Shown in pieces: positions 50,967 through 59,251 of a stretch of 64,000 nucleotides of DNA (position 1 is the stretch's first letter; every line of letters begins with the position of its first letter). The position numbers and the translations under genes were made by a program. Source of the DNA: Haloplanus sp. XH21 (GTDB lineage: Archaea; Halobacteriota; Halobacteria; Halobacteriales; Haloferacaceae); NCBI RefSeq assembly GCF_023276355.1, contig NZ_JALLPL010000001.1, forward strand, positions 2,046,001-2,110,000. The letters are read 5' to 3'. The notes beneath the pieces are model-generated. The model did no database searches. It had not been told where the DNA came from and worked only from the letters and a program-made list of their open reading frames with translations.

Positions 50967-52121
50967 TTACTCGGATTCGGACTCGGTCTCGGGTTCGGTG
51001 TCGCCGCCGACGAACTCCTTCTCGTCGGCGTCGTCGATCACTTCGTCGGGACTTTTGATGTCGGCCGTCCCGCCGGTCTTGATCGCTTCGGCCTCCTGTT
51101 CGAGCTCCTCGACGTCCATCTCCGCGGCCTCGTCGATCTGACCGAGGATCTCCTCGATGTCGTCGAGACCGATGAGTTCGCGTGTCTCCGCGTCGAACTC
51201 CAGGGATTCGAGGCCTTCCGTCTCCTCCTGCACGTCGCTCCCGGTCAACTGCTTGCCGTACCGCCCGAGCAGCGACGTGAGTTCCTGCGGCAGGACGAAG
51301 GTCGTCGACTCGCCCTCGCCGATGTGTTCGAGCGCCTCCATCCCGCGCTCGATGACAGCGCGTTCGCCCATCGATTCGGCGGATTTCGCGCGCAGCACCG
51401 TCGAGATCGCGTCACCCTGCGCTTCGAGGATCTGGCTCTGTTTCTCCCCCTGCGCGCGGATGATGTTCGACTGCTTCTCCCCCTGAGCGGTCTCGACGGC
51501 GCTCCGCCGTTCACCCTGCGCTTCGAGGATCATGGCGCGCCGGCGGCGCTCCGCGGAGGTCTGTTGCTCCATCGCCTGCTGAACGTCCTGCGAGGGGTTG
51601 ACCTCGCGGACCTCGACCGATTCGACGCGGACGCCCCACTCGTCGGTGGGTTCGTCGAGCTCCTTCCGGATTCGGGCGTTGATCTCCTGGCGCTTGTTGA
51701 GCGTGTCGTCGAGTTCCATGTCGCCGAGGACGGCCCGTAGCGTCGTCTGGGCGAGGTTCGACACCGCCATCTTGTAGTTGTCAACTTCGAGGAACGCCTT
51801 CTTCGCGTCCATCACTTTGATGTAGACGACGGCGTCGGCGGTGACCGGCGAGTTGTCGCGGGTGATCGCCTCCTGACGCGGCACGTCGAGGGTCTGGGTC
51901 CGCATGTCGAACGCGTACGTTCGGGAGACGAAGGGCGGGACGAACGTGATGCCCGGTTCGAGCAGCCGTCGGTACTCGCCGAAGACGGTGAGCGCCTTCT
52001 TCTCGTAGGCGTCGACGATCTCGACCATCTGGTAGACGGTGACGATGGCCAGAATCAGGACGAGGACGCCGACGAACAGCGATCCGATCGGGAGGCCGGC
52101 CTGGAGTGTGACGGGGTCCAT
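50967..52121 (-). CDS. SPFH/Band 7 (stomatin-prohibitin) family membrane protein
   Basis: A 384-residue membrane scaffold protein. An N-terminal helix (V-G-V-L-V-L-I-L-A-I-V-T-V-Y) is followed by the SPFH domain (P-F-V-S-R-T-Y-A-F-D-M-R-T-Q; Q-T-T-L-R-A-V-L-G-D-M-E-L) and a long charged coiled-coil with the repeat Q-G-E-K-Q-S. Stomatin family proteins form ring-like assemblies and control membrane proteins and proteases. A TATA-like CCTTTTGC sits about 27 bases upstream. An IS6-type element has inserted about 50 bases upstream of the ATG, leaving this core promoter intact. Confidence 0.92.
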   Translation of the reverse strand: MDPVTLQAGLPIGSLFVGVLVLILAIVTVYQMVEIVDAYEKKALTVFGEYRRLLEPGITFVPPFVSRTYAFDMRTQTLDVPRQEAITRDNSPVTADAVVYIKVMDAKKAFLEVDNYKMAVSNLAQTTLRAVLGDMELDDTLNKRQEINARIRKELDEPTDEWGVRVESVEVREVNPSQDVQQAMEQQTSAERRRRAMILEAQGERRSAVETAQGEKQSNIIRAQGEKQSQILEAQGDAISTVLRAKSAESMGERAVIERGMEALEHIGEGESTTFVLPQELTSLLGRYGKQLTGSDVQEETEGLESLEFDAETRELIGLDDIEEILGQIDEAAEMDVEELEQEAEAIKTGGTADIKSPDEVIDDADEKEFVGGDTEPETESESE

Positions 52122-52170
52122 GGCACCGCGTTAGGGTGTGGTCGGCAAAAGGGTTCGCCCGAGACACGGC

Positions 52171-52863
52171 TTCGTGTTTAGTTAAGCGTGAAAAGTGAGG
52201 CGTGATGATTTTGTGCTGGTCTATGGCAGAAATCACACGCCTCAGCGGGAATAGCGACTGGATCGATTTGGATTTTGTGGAGCGAGAGCGGACACCCGAG
52301 CCGGCAGTGAAGCTCGGTATTCAGATGCATCTGGCCGGACTATCACTTTCGAATACCACCTCTGCTCTTGATAGTTTGGGTGTCGACGCTCTCGAAAAGC
52401 GGTTCACGATTGGGTACAGAAGGCCGATCTACAGCCGGTCAGCGGGAAGGCTCCGAATCAGGTTGCGGTTGACGAAACCGTGATTCGAATCAACGACCAG
52501 CAGTTCTGGCTGTACGCCGCCGCGAATCCACAGACGAACGAATTACTCCATCTACGTCTGTTTTCGACCACTACAACCGCTCTCACTGAATTGTTTCTCA
52601 ACGAACTGCGGGAGAAACACGATGTCGAATCCGCCATGTTTCTCGTCGATGACGCCAAACATCTCCAAGCCGCACTCCACCGAGCAGGGCTCCGATTTCG
52701 GACAGAACGCCACGGAAATCGGAATGCTATCGAACGTATATTTAGAGAGGTAAAACGACGAACCTCTTTGTTTTCAAACTGTTTCAGCCACGTCGAACCA
52801 GAAACAGCTGAAAACTGGTTGCAGAGTTCGCTCGCTGGCACAATGCTCCAAACTAAACACGAG
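52171..52863 (+). mobile_element. IS6-family element, copy 1 (dead)
   Basis: A complete but inactive insertion sequence. Ten-base inverted repeats GTGTTTAGTT (52174-52183) and AACTAAACAC (52851-52860) are perfect and may extend three bases outward. The direct repeat GAGACACGGC occurs at 52161-52170 and 52864-52873, just outside the extended ends, and looks like a target duplication. The terminal repeats differ from those of copies 2 and 3 (GTGTTCAGAT), so this is a different but related IS. It is immediately followed by copy 2. Confidence 0.85.
52223..52856 (+). pseudogene. IS6-family transposase, inactivated by two frameshifts
   Basis: The reading frame begins M-A-E-I-T-R-L-S-G-N-S-D-W and has the family start F-V-E-R-E-R-T-P-E-P. 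It shifts near 52388 (the frame after L-G-V-D-A-L is lost; adding one base restores the V-H-D-W-V-Q-K-A-D match) and again near 52826 (Q-S-F-A-R-W-H-N-A-P-N is in a different frame). Between the shifts the DDE region is otherwise complete: V-D-E-T-V-I-R, F-L-V-D-D-A-K, N-A-I-E-R-I-F-R-E. Both changes look like single-base deletions, so it cannot produce active transposase. Confidence 0.85.
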
Positions 52864-52874
52864 GAGACACGGCG

Positions 52875-53559
52875 GGGTTCAGATAAGGATGAAGGATGAG
52901 GCGGTGCGATTTTTGAGTGTCTATGCTCGAAACCGACCGCCTCAACGGTGATAGCGACCGCTTCGAGTTAGAATTTGTGGAGCGAGAGGCGACACCCGAG
53001 TCAGCGATGAAGCTTGGTATTCGACTCCATTTGGCTGGTCTATCACTTTCGAATACCATCTCAATTCTTGATAGTTTGGGTGTCCAGCGCTGTTGCTCTA
53101 CCGTGCACAACTGGGTGCAGAAGGCCGATTTACAGCCCGCAGATGATGCCGATCCGGATCACGTTGCGGTTGACGAAACTGTGATCCAGATCAATGACGA
53201 ACGGTTCTGGCTGTACGCCGCAGTCGATCCCAAAGCGAACCGCTTGCTGCACGTGAAGCTCTCTCCGACGAGAAACCAAGCAATAACCGAGATGTTTCTT
53301 GCTGAACTTCGCGAGAAACATCTCATCGATGATGCGCTCTTTCTCGCCGATTCTGCACCGTGGCTGCAAGCGGCACTCCATCGACACGGCCTCGATTACA
53401 GATACGAAAAACATAATCGGAACAGCGTTGAACGTGTCTTCTGAGAACTAAAACGTCGAACAAACCAATTCTCAAACTGTTTTAGCCACGCCGAAGCAGA
53501 CACCGTCGAAAATTGGCTTCGAGCGTTCGCCTTCGCATGGAATCAGCTAATCTGAACAC
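52875..53559 (+). mobile_element. IS6-family element, copy 2 (dead)
   Basis: A 685-base element immediately after copy 1. The left end (GGGTTCAGATAAGG) and right end (ATCTGAACAC) form a ten-base inverted repeat with one mismatch. It is clearly a sibling of copy 3: the first about 45 bases are nearly the same and the transposase reads in the same way. No clear target duplication is visible. It lies in the same orientation as copy 3, with the amine gene block between them. Confidence 0.85.
52923..53555 (+). pseudogene. IS6-family transposase with an in-frame stop codon
   Basis: The reading frame is open from the ATG to 53444, where TGA replaces the arginine codon (AGA in copy 3) just after V-E-R-V-F. 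Downstream the frame continues E-L-K-R-R-T-N-Q-F and ends F-A-W-N-Q-L-I, as in the intact copy. The catalytic residues upstream (V-D-E-T-V-I-Q and the aspartate in L-A-D-S-A-P-W) remain. One codon is missing relative to copy 3 (K-H-N-R-N instead of T-H-G-N-R-N). It cannot give a full-length protein unless the stop is read through. Confidence 0.85.
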
Positions 53560-53843
53560 TACCAGACACCGTCTGCGAGTGTGAGTGCGCTGTCGAAGGA
53601 CCAGTAACTCTTGACTCGCACATGAGTAAAATAAAAACACATAATGAGAATGTTCTAAAAATAAACCGGGCAACTTCAGAATTTCATATTTTCTTATATT
53701 CTATTATAAAGTGTATATATGAGGTCCTATATCGAGAAAAAGATATTATTCAAAGCTAATAATTAAGTAATATAATAATCAGAGGTTAGTTATAATGACT
53801 GAAATAAGATACTTCACGAAAAATATCGGCTTAGAAATATTAA

Positions 53844-53863
53844 CGGTGGCTATCCCCCCACCG
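53844..53863 (-). terminator. Hairpin near the 3' end of copper amine oxidase
   Basis: CGGTGG and CCACCG pair around an eight-base loop (CTATCCCC). It lies about 105 bases beyond the amine oxidase stop codon, with an AT-rich flank on the far side, so it may end transcription on the minus strand. Confidence 0.4.
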
Positions 53864-53876
53864 TCCTCGACCGAAA

Positions 53877-53926
53877 TGCATCCGTCGGATTACACCAGGG
53901 GAGACGGAACGCACTCGACGGATGCA
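53877..53926 (-). terminator. Second hairpin near the 3' end of copper amine oxidase
   Basis: An 11-base inverted repeat, TGCATCCGTCG at 53877-53887 and CGACGGATGCA at 53916-53926, with a loop of 28 bases. It lies 42-91 bases past the amine oxidase stop codon and could stall or protect the 3' end of the transcript. Confidence 0.4.
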
Positions 53927-53967
53927 CCGGGCATGTCGGGTCGGAGCGTGGTGATCAGGCGAACGGG

Positions 53968-55968
53968 TTAGTCATCGCCACTCGCGGGTTCGGAGTCGGA
54001 GTCGCAGGCAGCGGAGTCGCAGGCAGCCGGTTCCGGCGCGACGTCGATTGCCGGATTCTCGTCGAAGAACCCTTCGGGAGCGAGTTCGAAGCTGCCGATT
54101 TCGACGGGAAGAACCGGCCAGTCTTCCGGTCGAGTGCGGTGATTGACGCCCAGCGTGTACCACACGACGAGGTCCTCCTCAGCGATGTCTCGATCCTCCA
54201 TGGTCCACTCACGGAGTCCGTCAGGACTGTCGTTCTGGGTCGGATACTCGCCGTCTGCGTACATTTCGTCCTCATCGAACTGCGTCACCCAGAAGTTATT
54301 GTCGATGAATCCGGCGCGTTGCATGGTCGGGGATCCGGGCTGCATCGGTGACGCGACGTTCTCGCCAGGGTGGAGCTTGTACCCCGTGTTATAGCCGTAC
54401 GAGTTCGTCTCGTTGGGGTTGGTGATCCGCCAGTACCGGCCGTTGATCGGGTCGATGTCCATCCGAGCCTCCTGCTCGGTTTCGAGCTGTGTTTCCTCCA
54501 TATACCACCCTTGACCGGCGGGGTTGTTGGAGTCCTCGTGAGTCCAGGCTGTTTCGTCGACCGGCTCGTTGTGGACCTCGTAGACGGAGTTCTCCTCGCC
54601 GTCGATGTCGAAGTCGAGACGGAAGTTGAAGTGGTGCTGGTGCAGCGACGTTTTGATCTGCGGGGCAGTTACTTCGTAGAAGCCATCCGTGTCTTCGGCT
54701 GACGTGCCCTGTGGGACGACGCCGTTCGAGTCGATACCCGTCAGCCGCATCTCGGCCTCGATTCGGCCGTCTTCGTAGAAGTAGTAGTAGAACGCATAGT
54801 CGTAGTTGTAGACGGTCGCGATCTGAGAGACGACCAGCCGACGGCGACGGCGGACTTCCGTGTTCTCTTTCCGGACTTCGGTGTGTTTCCACAGCAGTCC
54901 GTCGTCCTCTTCGTGCATGCAGATTGCGTTGGGAATCTCCAACACGTTGCCGTCGCGGTCGTTGGTGACGGCGTCGAAGTAGTGCATGACGCCGAGGCAG
55001 TCACAGCCTTCGGAGAGTGAGTTCACCATCCGACCGATGTTGAACTCGCCGATGTCGAGTGCGTTCTTCCAGTTATGGTTGGGGTCGACATCGCCGTACG
55101 GGACGGACATCGCCGACGCTGCGGCGCGGTGGAGAATTTTGCGGTCCTCCTCGCCGTCGTCGTACGAAACGTCGTGCAGAACGAGTCCCTCGCGGTCGGT
55201 CCATCCGACGCGGAACGACCAGTTCTGCCACTCGACTTCCCGACCGTCGACCTCCCAACTCACACCATCGGGCTGGACGACGTCGAGGTGTTCCAAGTCG
55301 TCTCGGGTATCGAGCTGATCCGCCCTGAAGTCGGCACGCTCGGGCGGAAGCGGACTCTCCTCGTCGACGACGCCGTTGTCGACGACCTCGAGAACCTCCA
55401 TGGTGTCGAGGTCGATAAAGGCGTGAATCCCTTCGAGTGGCCGGGAATACGCGTTGTCCTTCTCGTCACGGCCAACCCAGGCCAGTCCTCGCGCGAGTCG
55501 TTTCCCCTCCAACCCGTCGGGGACGAACTCACTGGCGTTGACCGGCCATGGGTCGACGATTACGTACTCGAAGTTTTCGACGCCCCGCTTGCGGGCCGCG
55601 TCGCGGAACGCTTCGTCTTCGATGATTGCCTCTTCGGCTTCCCGGACGTCTTTACCGGGAATATGCGGGATCGCACCCGGCAGATGATTCCAGGTGGTGA
55701 CCGCTTCGTCGACCAACGAGATGACCGCTTCGTACGTCTCCCGCTCCTCGAAGTTCCGCAGGACTGCCTTCACTTCGCGTTCTACCACACTGCCGTCGTC
55801 TCGGTCCGCCAATTCTTCCTTGGACGGTTCGACGGGCTGGTAGCTGAAGAAGCCGAAATCGCCGTCGATTTCGTCCTTGTCTTGCAGGATGTCTGTTGTC
55901 AGTTCGATTTCTCTGGCCGTCAGGGGGTCAAGCGGATGCTCGACCTCCGGAGCGTTAGCTTGTGCCAT
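53968..55968 (-). CDS. Copper amine oxidase (primary-amine oxidase)
   Basis: A 666-residue copper/topaquinone enzyme that turns primary amines into aldehydes, releasing ammonia and hydrogen peroxide. All key residues are present: catalytic base Asp305 (A-L-D-I-G-E-F), topaquinone precursor Tyr389 in N-Y-D-Y, and copper ligands His443 and His445 (H-Q-H-H) and His610 (V-N-H-R). The spacing between base and topaquinone is 84, as in Arthrobacter enzymes. No signal peptide or Tat motif is seen, so it is cytoplasmic. The C-terminal tail has a cysteine repeat A-C-D-S-A-A-C-D-S. The start at 55968 is chosen; TATA CTTTAAG is about 32 bases upstream. Aldehyde dehydrogenase is not in the window. Confidence 0.95.
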   Translation of the reverse strand: MAQANAPEVEHPLDPLTAREIELTTDILQDKDEIDGDFGFFSYQPVEPSKEELADRDDGSVVEREVKAVLRNFEERETYEAVISLVDEAVTTWNHLPGAIPHIPGKDVREAEEAIIEDEAFRDAARKRGVENFEYVIVDPWPVNASEFVPDGLEGKRLARGLAWVGRDEKDNAYSRPLEGIHAFIDLDTMEVLEVVDNGVVDEESPLPPERADFRADQLDTRDDLEHLDVVQPDGVSWEVDGREVEWQNWSFRVGWTDREGLVLHDVSYDDGEEDRKILHRAAASAMSVPYGDVDPNHNWKNALDIGEFNIGRMVNSLSEGCDCLGVMHYFDAVTNDRDGNVLEIPNAICMHEEDDGLLWKHTEVRKENTEVRRRRRLVVSQIATVYNYDYAFYYYFYEDGRIEAEMRLTGIDSNGVVPQGTSAEDTDGFYEVTAPQIKTSLHQHHFNFRLDFDIDGEENSVYEVHNEPVDETAWTHEDSNNPAGQGWYMEETQLETEQEARMDIDPINGRYWRITNPNETNSYGYNTGYKLHPGENVASPMQPGSPTMQRAGFIDNNFWVTQFDEDEMYADGEYPTQNDSPDGLREWTMEDRDIAEEDLVVWYTLGVNHRTRPEDWPVLPVEIGSFELAPEGFFDENPAIDVAPEPAACDSAACDSDSEPASGDD

Positions 55969-55996
55969 GCCTCGCCTTGGCAAATTACACCACTCC

Positions 55997-56003
55997 ACTT
56001 AAA
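55997..56003 (-). promoter_or_regulatory. TATA box of copper amine oxidase
   Basis: CTTTAAG on the minus strand is centred about 32 bases from the ATG at 55968. It lies in the 214-base gap shared with the divergent ZIP-like gene. Confidence 0.5.
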
Positions 56004-56147
56004 GTTTGGGGGAGGGATTCTGGAGAGGGTTATATATCATCGCTGTAGACCGGCATCTCGTCTCCGGTTGAAGCGCTGACCCGCTTCCCGACCACAGACA
56101 GATGGTCGGGGTGCATTCGGCAATCCACCGTGGGAGAGTGACCCAAA

Positions 56148-56158
56148 CATATATATTC
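56148..56158 (+). promoter_or_regulatory. TATA box of the ZIP-like transporter gene
   Basis: ACATATATATT is about 30 bases upstream of the GTG at 56183, a strong haloarchaeal TATA sequence. It argues for the GTG start rather than the ATG at 56102. Confidence 0.65.
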
Positions 56159-56182
56159 CAATTCGATAAACTGCCGGCTCGT

Positions 56183-56926
56183 GTGACCGACGACCACCGA
56201 CCCGGACACCGTGTGTGCCGACACACACTACTGAGTGTCTGTACGGCTGTCTCCGCGTACACAGTGCCCGTTGCCGCCCACACCAGTGGCGGCGCGGAAA
56301 CTGGTGTTCCGTTCTGGCCGCTCCTCGTCGCCTCGGCAGTCGGGGGGTTGGCCGGGGGCGTCGCGTTAGCTCGACTCGGGCGGCAACTTCTATCACAGTG
56401 GTCCAACCGGCTGCAACAGGGAGTCCACGCGCTGGTGTTGCTGCTCGGACTGACGCTCGTCGTCCCTTCACTCGTCGACCTGTCGACATCGGGAATGGTG
56501 GGGACGCTCGTCGGGAGTACCCTCGCCGGAACCGCGATGGTGATGACTCACCGTCGAGGCGCAAACCCGATCCTCACCGTCGCGACCGGTGGCGTGGGCG
56601 TTCATCGGGCAGCCGAGGGGTTCGCCCTAGCTGCTGCATATCTCTCGGGAACTGCTGTCGGCGTCATCGGAGCGATAGCACTCACGGCACACGCGGCGTT
56701 CGAAATCGCGGTGGTCTACGCCGGAGAGTTCGACGCATCCCCACGAATGGCGCTCGCACGCGTTGTGGGCATCCAGAGCATCCTCATCGTGACCGGAGCG
56801 CTCGGCGTACTGACGGGGAGCCTGCCTGACACCATCCGTGCTGTCGTCGTGTCCGTGGCTGGCGGAGCGTTGTTCATCGCCGGTGCTCGCGGCATCGTCG
56901 AACATTCGGCGACGTCCGAGTCGTAG
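56183..56926 (+). CDS. ZIP-like metal transporter family membrane protein
   Basis: A 247-residue membrane protein with about seven hydrophobic segments. The fourth and fifth contain H-R-A-A-E-G-F-A-L and A-H-A-A-F-E-I-A, which resemble the two metal-binding helices of ZIP transporters (H-N-x-x-E-G and H-x-x-P-E). This suggests transport of a divalent or copper-like metal; the specificity is inferred only. It is divergent from the copper amine oxidase and close enough (214 bases) to share regulation, so it may supply its metal. The GTG at 56183 has a TATA box at the right distance; the frame also has an upstream ATG at 56102. Confidence 0.65.
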   Translation: MTDDHRPGHRVCRHTLLSVCTAVSAYTVPVAAHTSGGAETGVPFWPLLVASAVGGLAGGVALARLGRQLLSQWSNRLQQGVHALVLLLGLTLVVPSLVDLSTSGMVGTLVGSTLAGTAMVMTHRRGANPILTVATGGVGVHRAAEGFALAAAYLSGTAVGVIGAIALTAHAAFEIAVVYAGEFDASPRMALARVVGIQSILIVTGALGVLTGSLPDTIRAVVVSVAGGALFIAGARGIVEHSATSES

Positions 56927-57091
56927 CGTTTGGTTGGCGGTAGGTCGACGGACAGAGCGAGGTCACTCGGCGCGCCGGCGGCAACGCGTCCGGGGACGGA
57001 ACGAACACTCACCTGCGTTCGGTACATTCGAACACACACCAGTGCCAGAGCCGAGAGCAAAGGGAAAGACGGGGACAGCGAGCAGCAGAGA

Positions 57092-58477
57092 TTAGTCGTC
57101 GTCGACGGTCGACCCCTCGGCCGTGGTCGTGCTGTCGTCGAGAGGAGCGAACTGCGGGTACGCCACCATCGAGTGCTCGTGTTCGTCAAGGCCGCCGAGT
57201 TCGCCTTCACGAGAGGCGCGCTCGAGGCCCACACCCCTGATGGCGAAGATTGTGGCCGCGGTAATCAGCGCCGTGACGATACCGATGATAGACATACCGA
57301 CGATCTGGCTGAACAGGGACCACGGTGATAGGAACTCACTAGTTGTCGTCACGAAGGGATACGCAGCCCCTCCTAGGAACGCAGCAGTTCCGTGGACCGG
57401 GATTGCGTCCACCACGTCGTCGATACCTTTATTCTCAAGGTATGACGAGACGAACGGAAGCTGGAAGCCGGCAAGGAGGCCGACACCAAGCGTGCCGAAC
57501 CACGTCGCACCTAACGCGATTGGGCAGACGGCCACCAGACCAGCAAGCCATCCGTTGGTCGATTCGAGTAACTTGATCTCTCCATCGCGATAGACGCTGG
57601 CTATAGTTGCGCCGATCGCCCCTGCACCCATCACGAGAATCGTGTTCGTCATGACCCGTGGGATGTCTTGCCACTGCGTAGCGAACGTCTGACCGGTCGT
57701 GCCGAAGTCGAATACGAAAGATGCCATGCCATTGTTGAAGCCGAACCAGCCGAAGGCCAGGATGAGTGTGCCGAACACGGTGAACGCTGGTGAATGGCCA
57801 GGCAGTTTCCGTGCCGTTCCATCATCCCGGTACTTTTCGATACGTGGGCCGACGAGGTAGGCGGCGGTCAGTGCAGCGACACCACCCGTCATGTGAACGA
57901 CGATACCGCCAGCGAAGTCGTTGAGTCCTCCAGCCGGAAGTGTCGAGACGAAGCCGCCGGCGAAGTGAAGGCCAAAGGTGATTGGGAAGACGACTCCAGC
58001 GAGGATCGTCCCGAGGATCGCATATCCGTGGATGTTCATCCGGCCGGCGACGGTCCCGCTCACAATCGAAGCGGTGGTCGCCGCGAAGGCCCCGTTGAAC
58101 ACGATATATATCCAATCGGACATCGTTGAGGTTAGGCCGCCAGAAGCACCTGTTCCGGAGAATCCGACACCAGCTCCGTTCCAGTAGTAGAACGCCTCGG
58201 CGAGTGTCGGCATTGGTTCAGACGTTGCGATAGCGGCAGTCACGGGGATAATTGCGTGGCCAATCAGGAAATACAACGTGAAGCCGCCCGCCCACGTCAC
58301 GATGTTCTTGGTGAGCTGGTTCACGACGTTCTTGGATCGGACCTGCCCCGATTCCAACATCGCGAACCCTGCGTGCATGATGAACACCAGGAAAGTGCAC
58401 ATCATCACCCAGATGAGGTTGATAGCGAGTTCTGTACTCCCGAGTTCTGCTTGCAGTGGGATCGTTAGCGAATCCAT
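57092..58477 (-). CDS. amt: Ammonium transporter (Amt family)
   Basis: A 461-residue ammonium channel with eleven hydrophobic segments. It has the Amt features M-L-E-S-G-Q-V-R-S-K-N near the N-terminus, F-N-G-A-F-A-A-T-T in the middle, the first pore histidine in V-V-H-M-T-G-G and the second in V-H-G-T-A-A-F-L. It moves ammonium across the membrane, matching the ammonia released by the amine oxidase next door. The ATG at 58477 is preferred; an in-frame ATG at 58522 would add 15 residues. No GlnK gene is adjacent, which is unusual since many haloarchaeal amt genes pair with one. It is convergent with the ZIP-like gene. Confidence 0.93.
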   Translation of the reverse strand: MDSLTIPLQAELGSTELAINLIWVMMCTFLVFIMHAGFAMLESGQVRSKNVVNQLTKNIVTWAGGFTLYFLIGHAIIPVTAAIATSEPMPTLAEAFYYWNGAGVGFSGTGASGGLTSTMSDWIYIVFNGAFAATTASIVSGTVAGRMNIHGYAILGTILAGVVFPITFGLHFAGGFVSTLPAGGLNDFAGGIVVHMTGGVAALTAAYLVGPRIEKYRDDGTARKLPGHSPAFTVFGTLILAFGWFGFNNGMASFVFDFGTTGQTFATQWQDIPRVMTNTILVMGAGAIGATIASVYRDGEIKLLESTNGWLAGLVAVCPIALGATWFGTLGVGLLAGFQLPFVSSYLENKGIDDVVDAIPVHGTAAFLGGAAYPFVTTTSEFLSPWSLFSQIVGMSIIGIVTALITAATIFAIRGVGLERASREGELGGLDEHEHSMVAYPQFAPLDDSTTTAEGSTVDDD

Positions 58478-58902
58478 GAGCGTGCGTGTTATTTCGATTT
58501 GTTGTTTTTTCCGCTCTGTCATGAGCGCCTCTCTGCGCCGGTACACCGTCCCTCTGACTCTATCTCTCCTAGGCAGTCCACTTGGACGCCAACTCTCATG
58601 GAATTCCACGGTCACTAAAACCTTGGGGAAAAATGCCATGGTACGAGGCAACACTCGACTCAACAATTCCTCCAACGACCGATATCGCCCGTTTCAGAGC
58701 CTGTCTCTGAACAGCATCTCGATGGAAACCGATTCTGATCGCTCGACCGGTAGCCAAATCGGATCCTCGAAGACGGAGAGTTCGAGGGGCAGATCTGCCG
58801 CCGTTCATCACCACCGGATGAGCGAACACGCCCATAACTCGTGCTAGAACACAACATCCAGTAGCGCCATGACCCCACGATAGTCGCCGAGAATAACATA
58901 CA

Positions 58903-58920
58903 TACATCCATTATTCTATC
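58903..58920 (+). repeat. Direct repeat, copy 1 (amine module control region)
   Basis: The 18-base sequence TACATCCATTATTCTATC recurs at 59005-59022 with two differences (CA changed to TG). The copies are 102 bases apart, close to ten helical turns, consistent with a regulator binding site pair, though this is inference. Confidence 0.55.
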
Positions 58921-59004
58921 ACATCTCCTCGGAGAGAAAATAACGATGGCCCCGCGATTCACTTGTAAATTTATATGAAATTCGGCTCGATATAATAACG
59001 AAGG

Positions 59005-59022
59005 TACATCTGTTATTCTATC
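59005..59022 (+). repeat. Direct repeat, copy 2 (amine module control region)
   Basis: TACATCTGTTATTCTATC, 16 of 18 bases the same as at 58903-58920. It lies about 190 bases upstream of the permease promoter. Confidence 0.55.
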
Positions 59023-59211
59023 CGGATTGAGGGATTTAGATAACAACCGTACAGCCGTTATCCCTTGATTTGTCGATTGTTGCCATGCATCAGTCGAGGG
59101 ATGGCGGAGACGATACGAACCCCTGTCATCGGTCGGCTAGTAGGGGTACTAAATATCACCCGAATATCTTCCAGTTTTTTTCCAAATACTAAAAAATCAG
59201 GCCACCCCAAC

Positions 59212-59221
59212 AAATATATTT
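59212..59221 (+). promoter_or_regulatory. TATA box of the APC permease gene
   Basis: AAATATATTT is about 35 bases upstream of the ATG at 59252, giving a short leader of about eight bases. Confidence 0.6.
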
Positions 59222-59251
59222 GTGCGGTAGTATGGGAGTTATATCCAGATA

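Larger units (their letters stand above)
53560..53967. other. AT-rich non-coding gap downstream of copper amine oxidase
   Basis: About 410 bases without a convincing gene. The first half (to about 53830) is strongly AT-rich, unlike the chromosome, and holds only short frames. The second half holds two hairpins near the 3' end of the amine oxidase gene. A 58-codon frame at 53795-53971 has no family match. Confidence 0.6.
58478..59251. other. Regulatory gap between amt and the APC permease gene
   Basis: 774 bases between divergent genes. The half near amt is moderately GC-rich without a supported gene. From about 58900 it is AT-rich and carries two direct repeats (TACATC..TTATTCTATC at 58903-58920 and 59005-59022) and the permease promoter. 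This is probably a regulatory region of the amine module. Confidence 0.6.

Noticed and set aside
53442-53444. The stop codon in IS copy 2 as a possible recoding (read-through) signal
   Set aside because: IS6 elements do not use programmed read-through, the intact copy 3 has an arginine codon here, and copy 1 nearby is also decayed by frameshifts.
53795-53971. A 58-codon frame starting MTEIRYF in the AT-rich gap
   Set aside because: It overlaps the end of copper amine oxidase, crosses both hairpins, has no domain-like pattern and its second half is formed from the palindromes.
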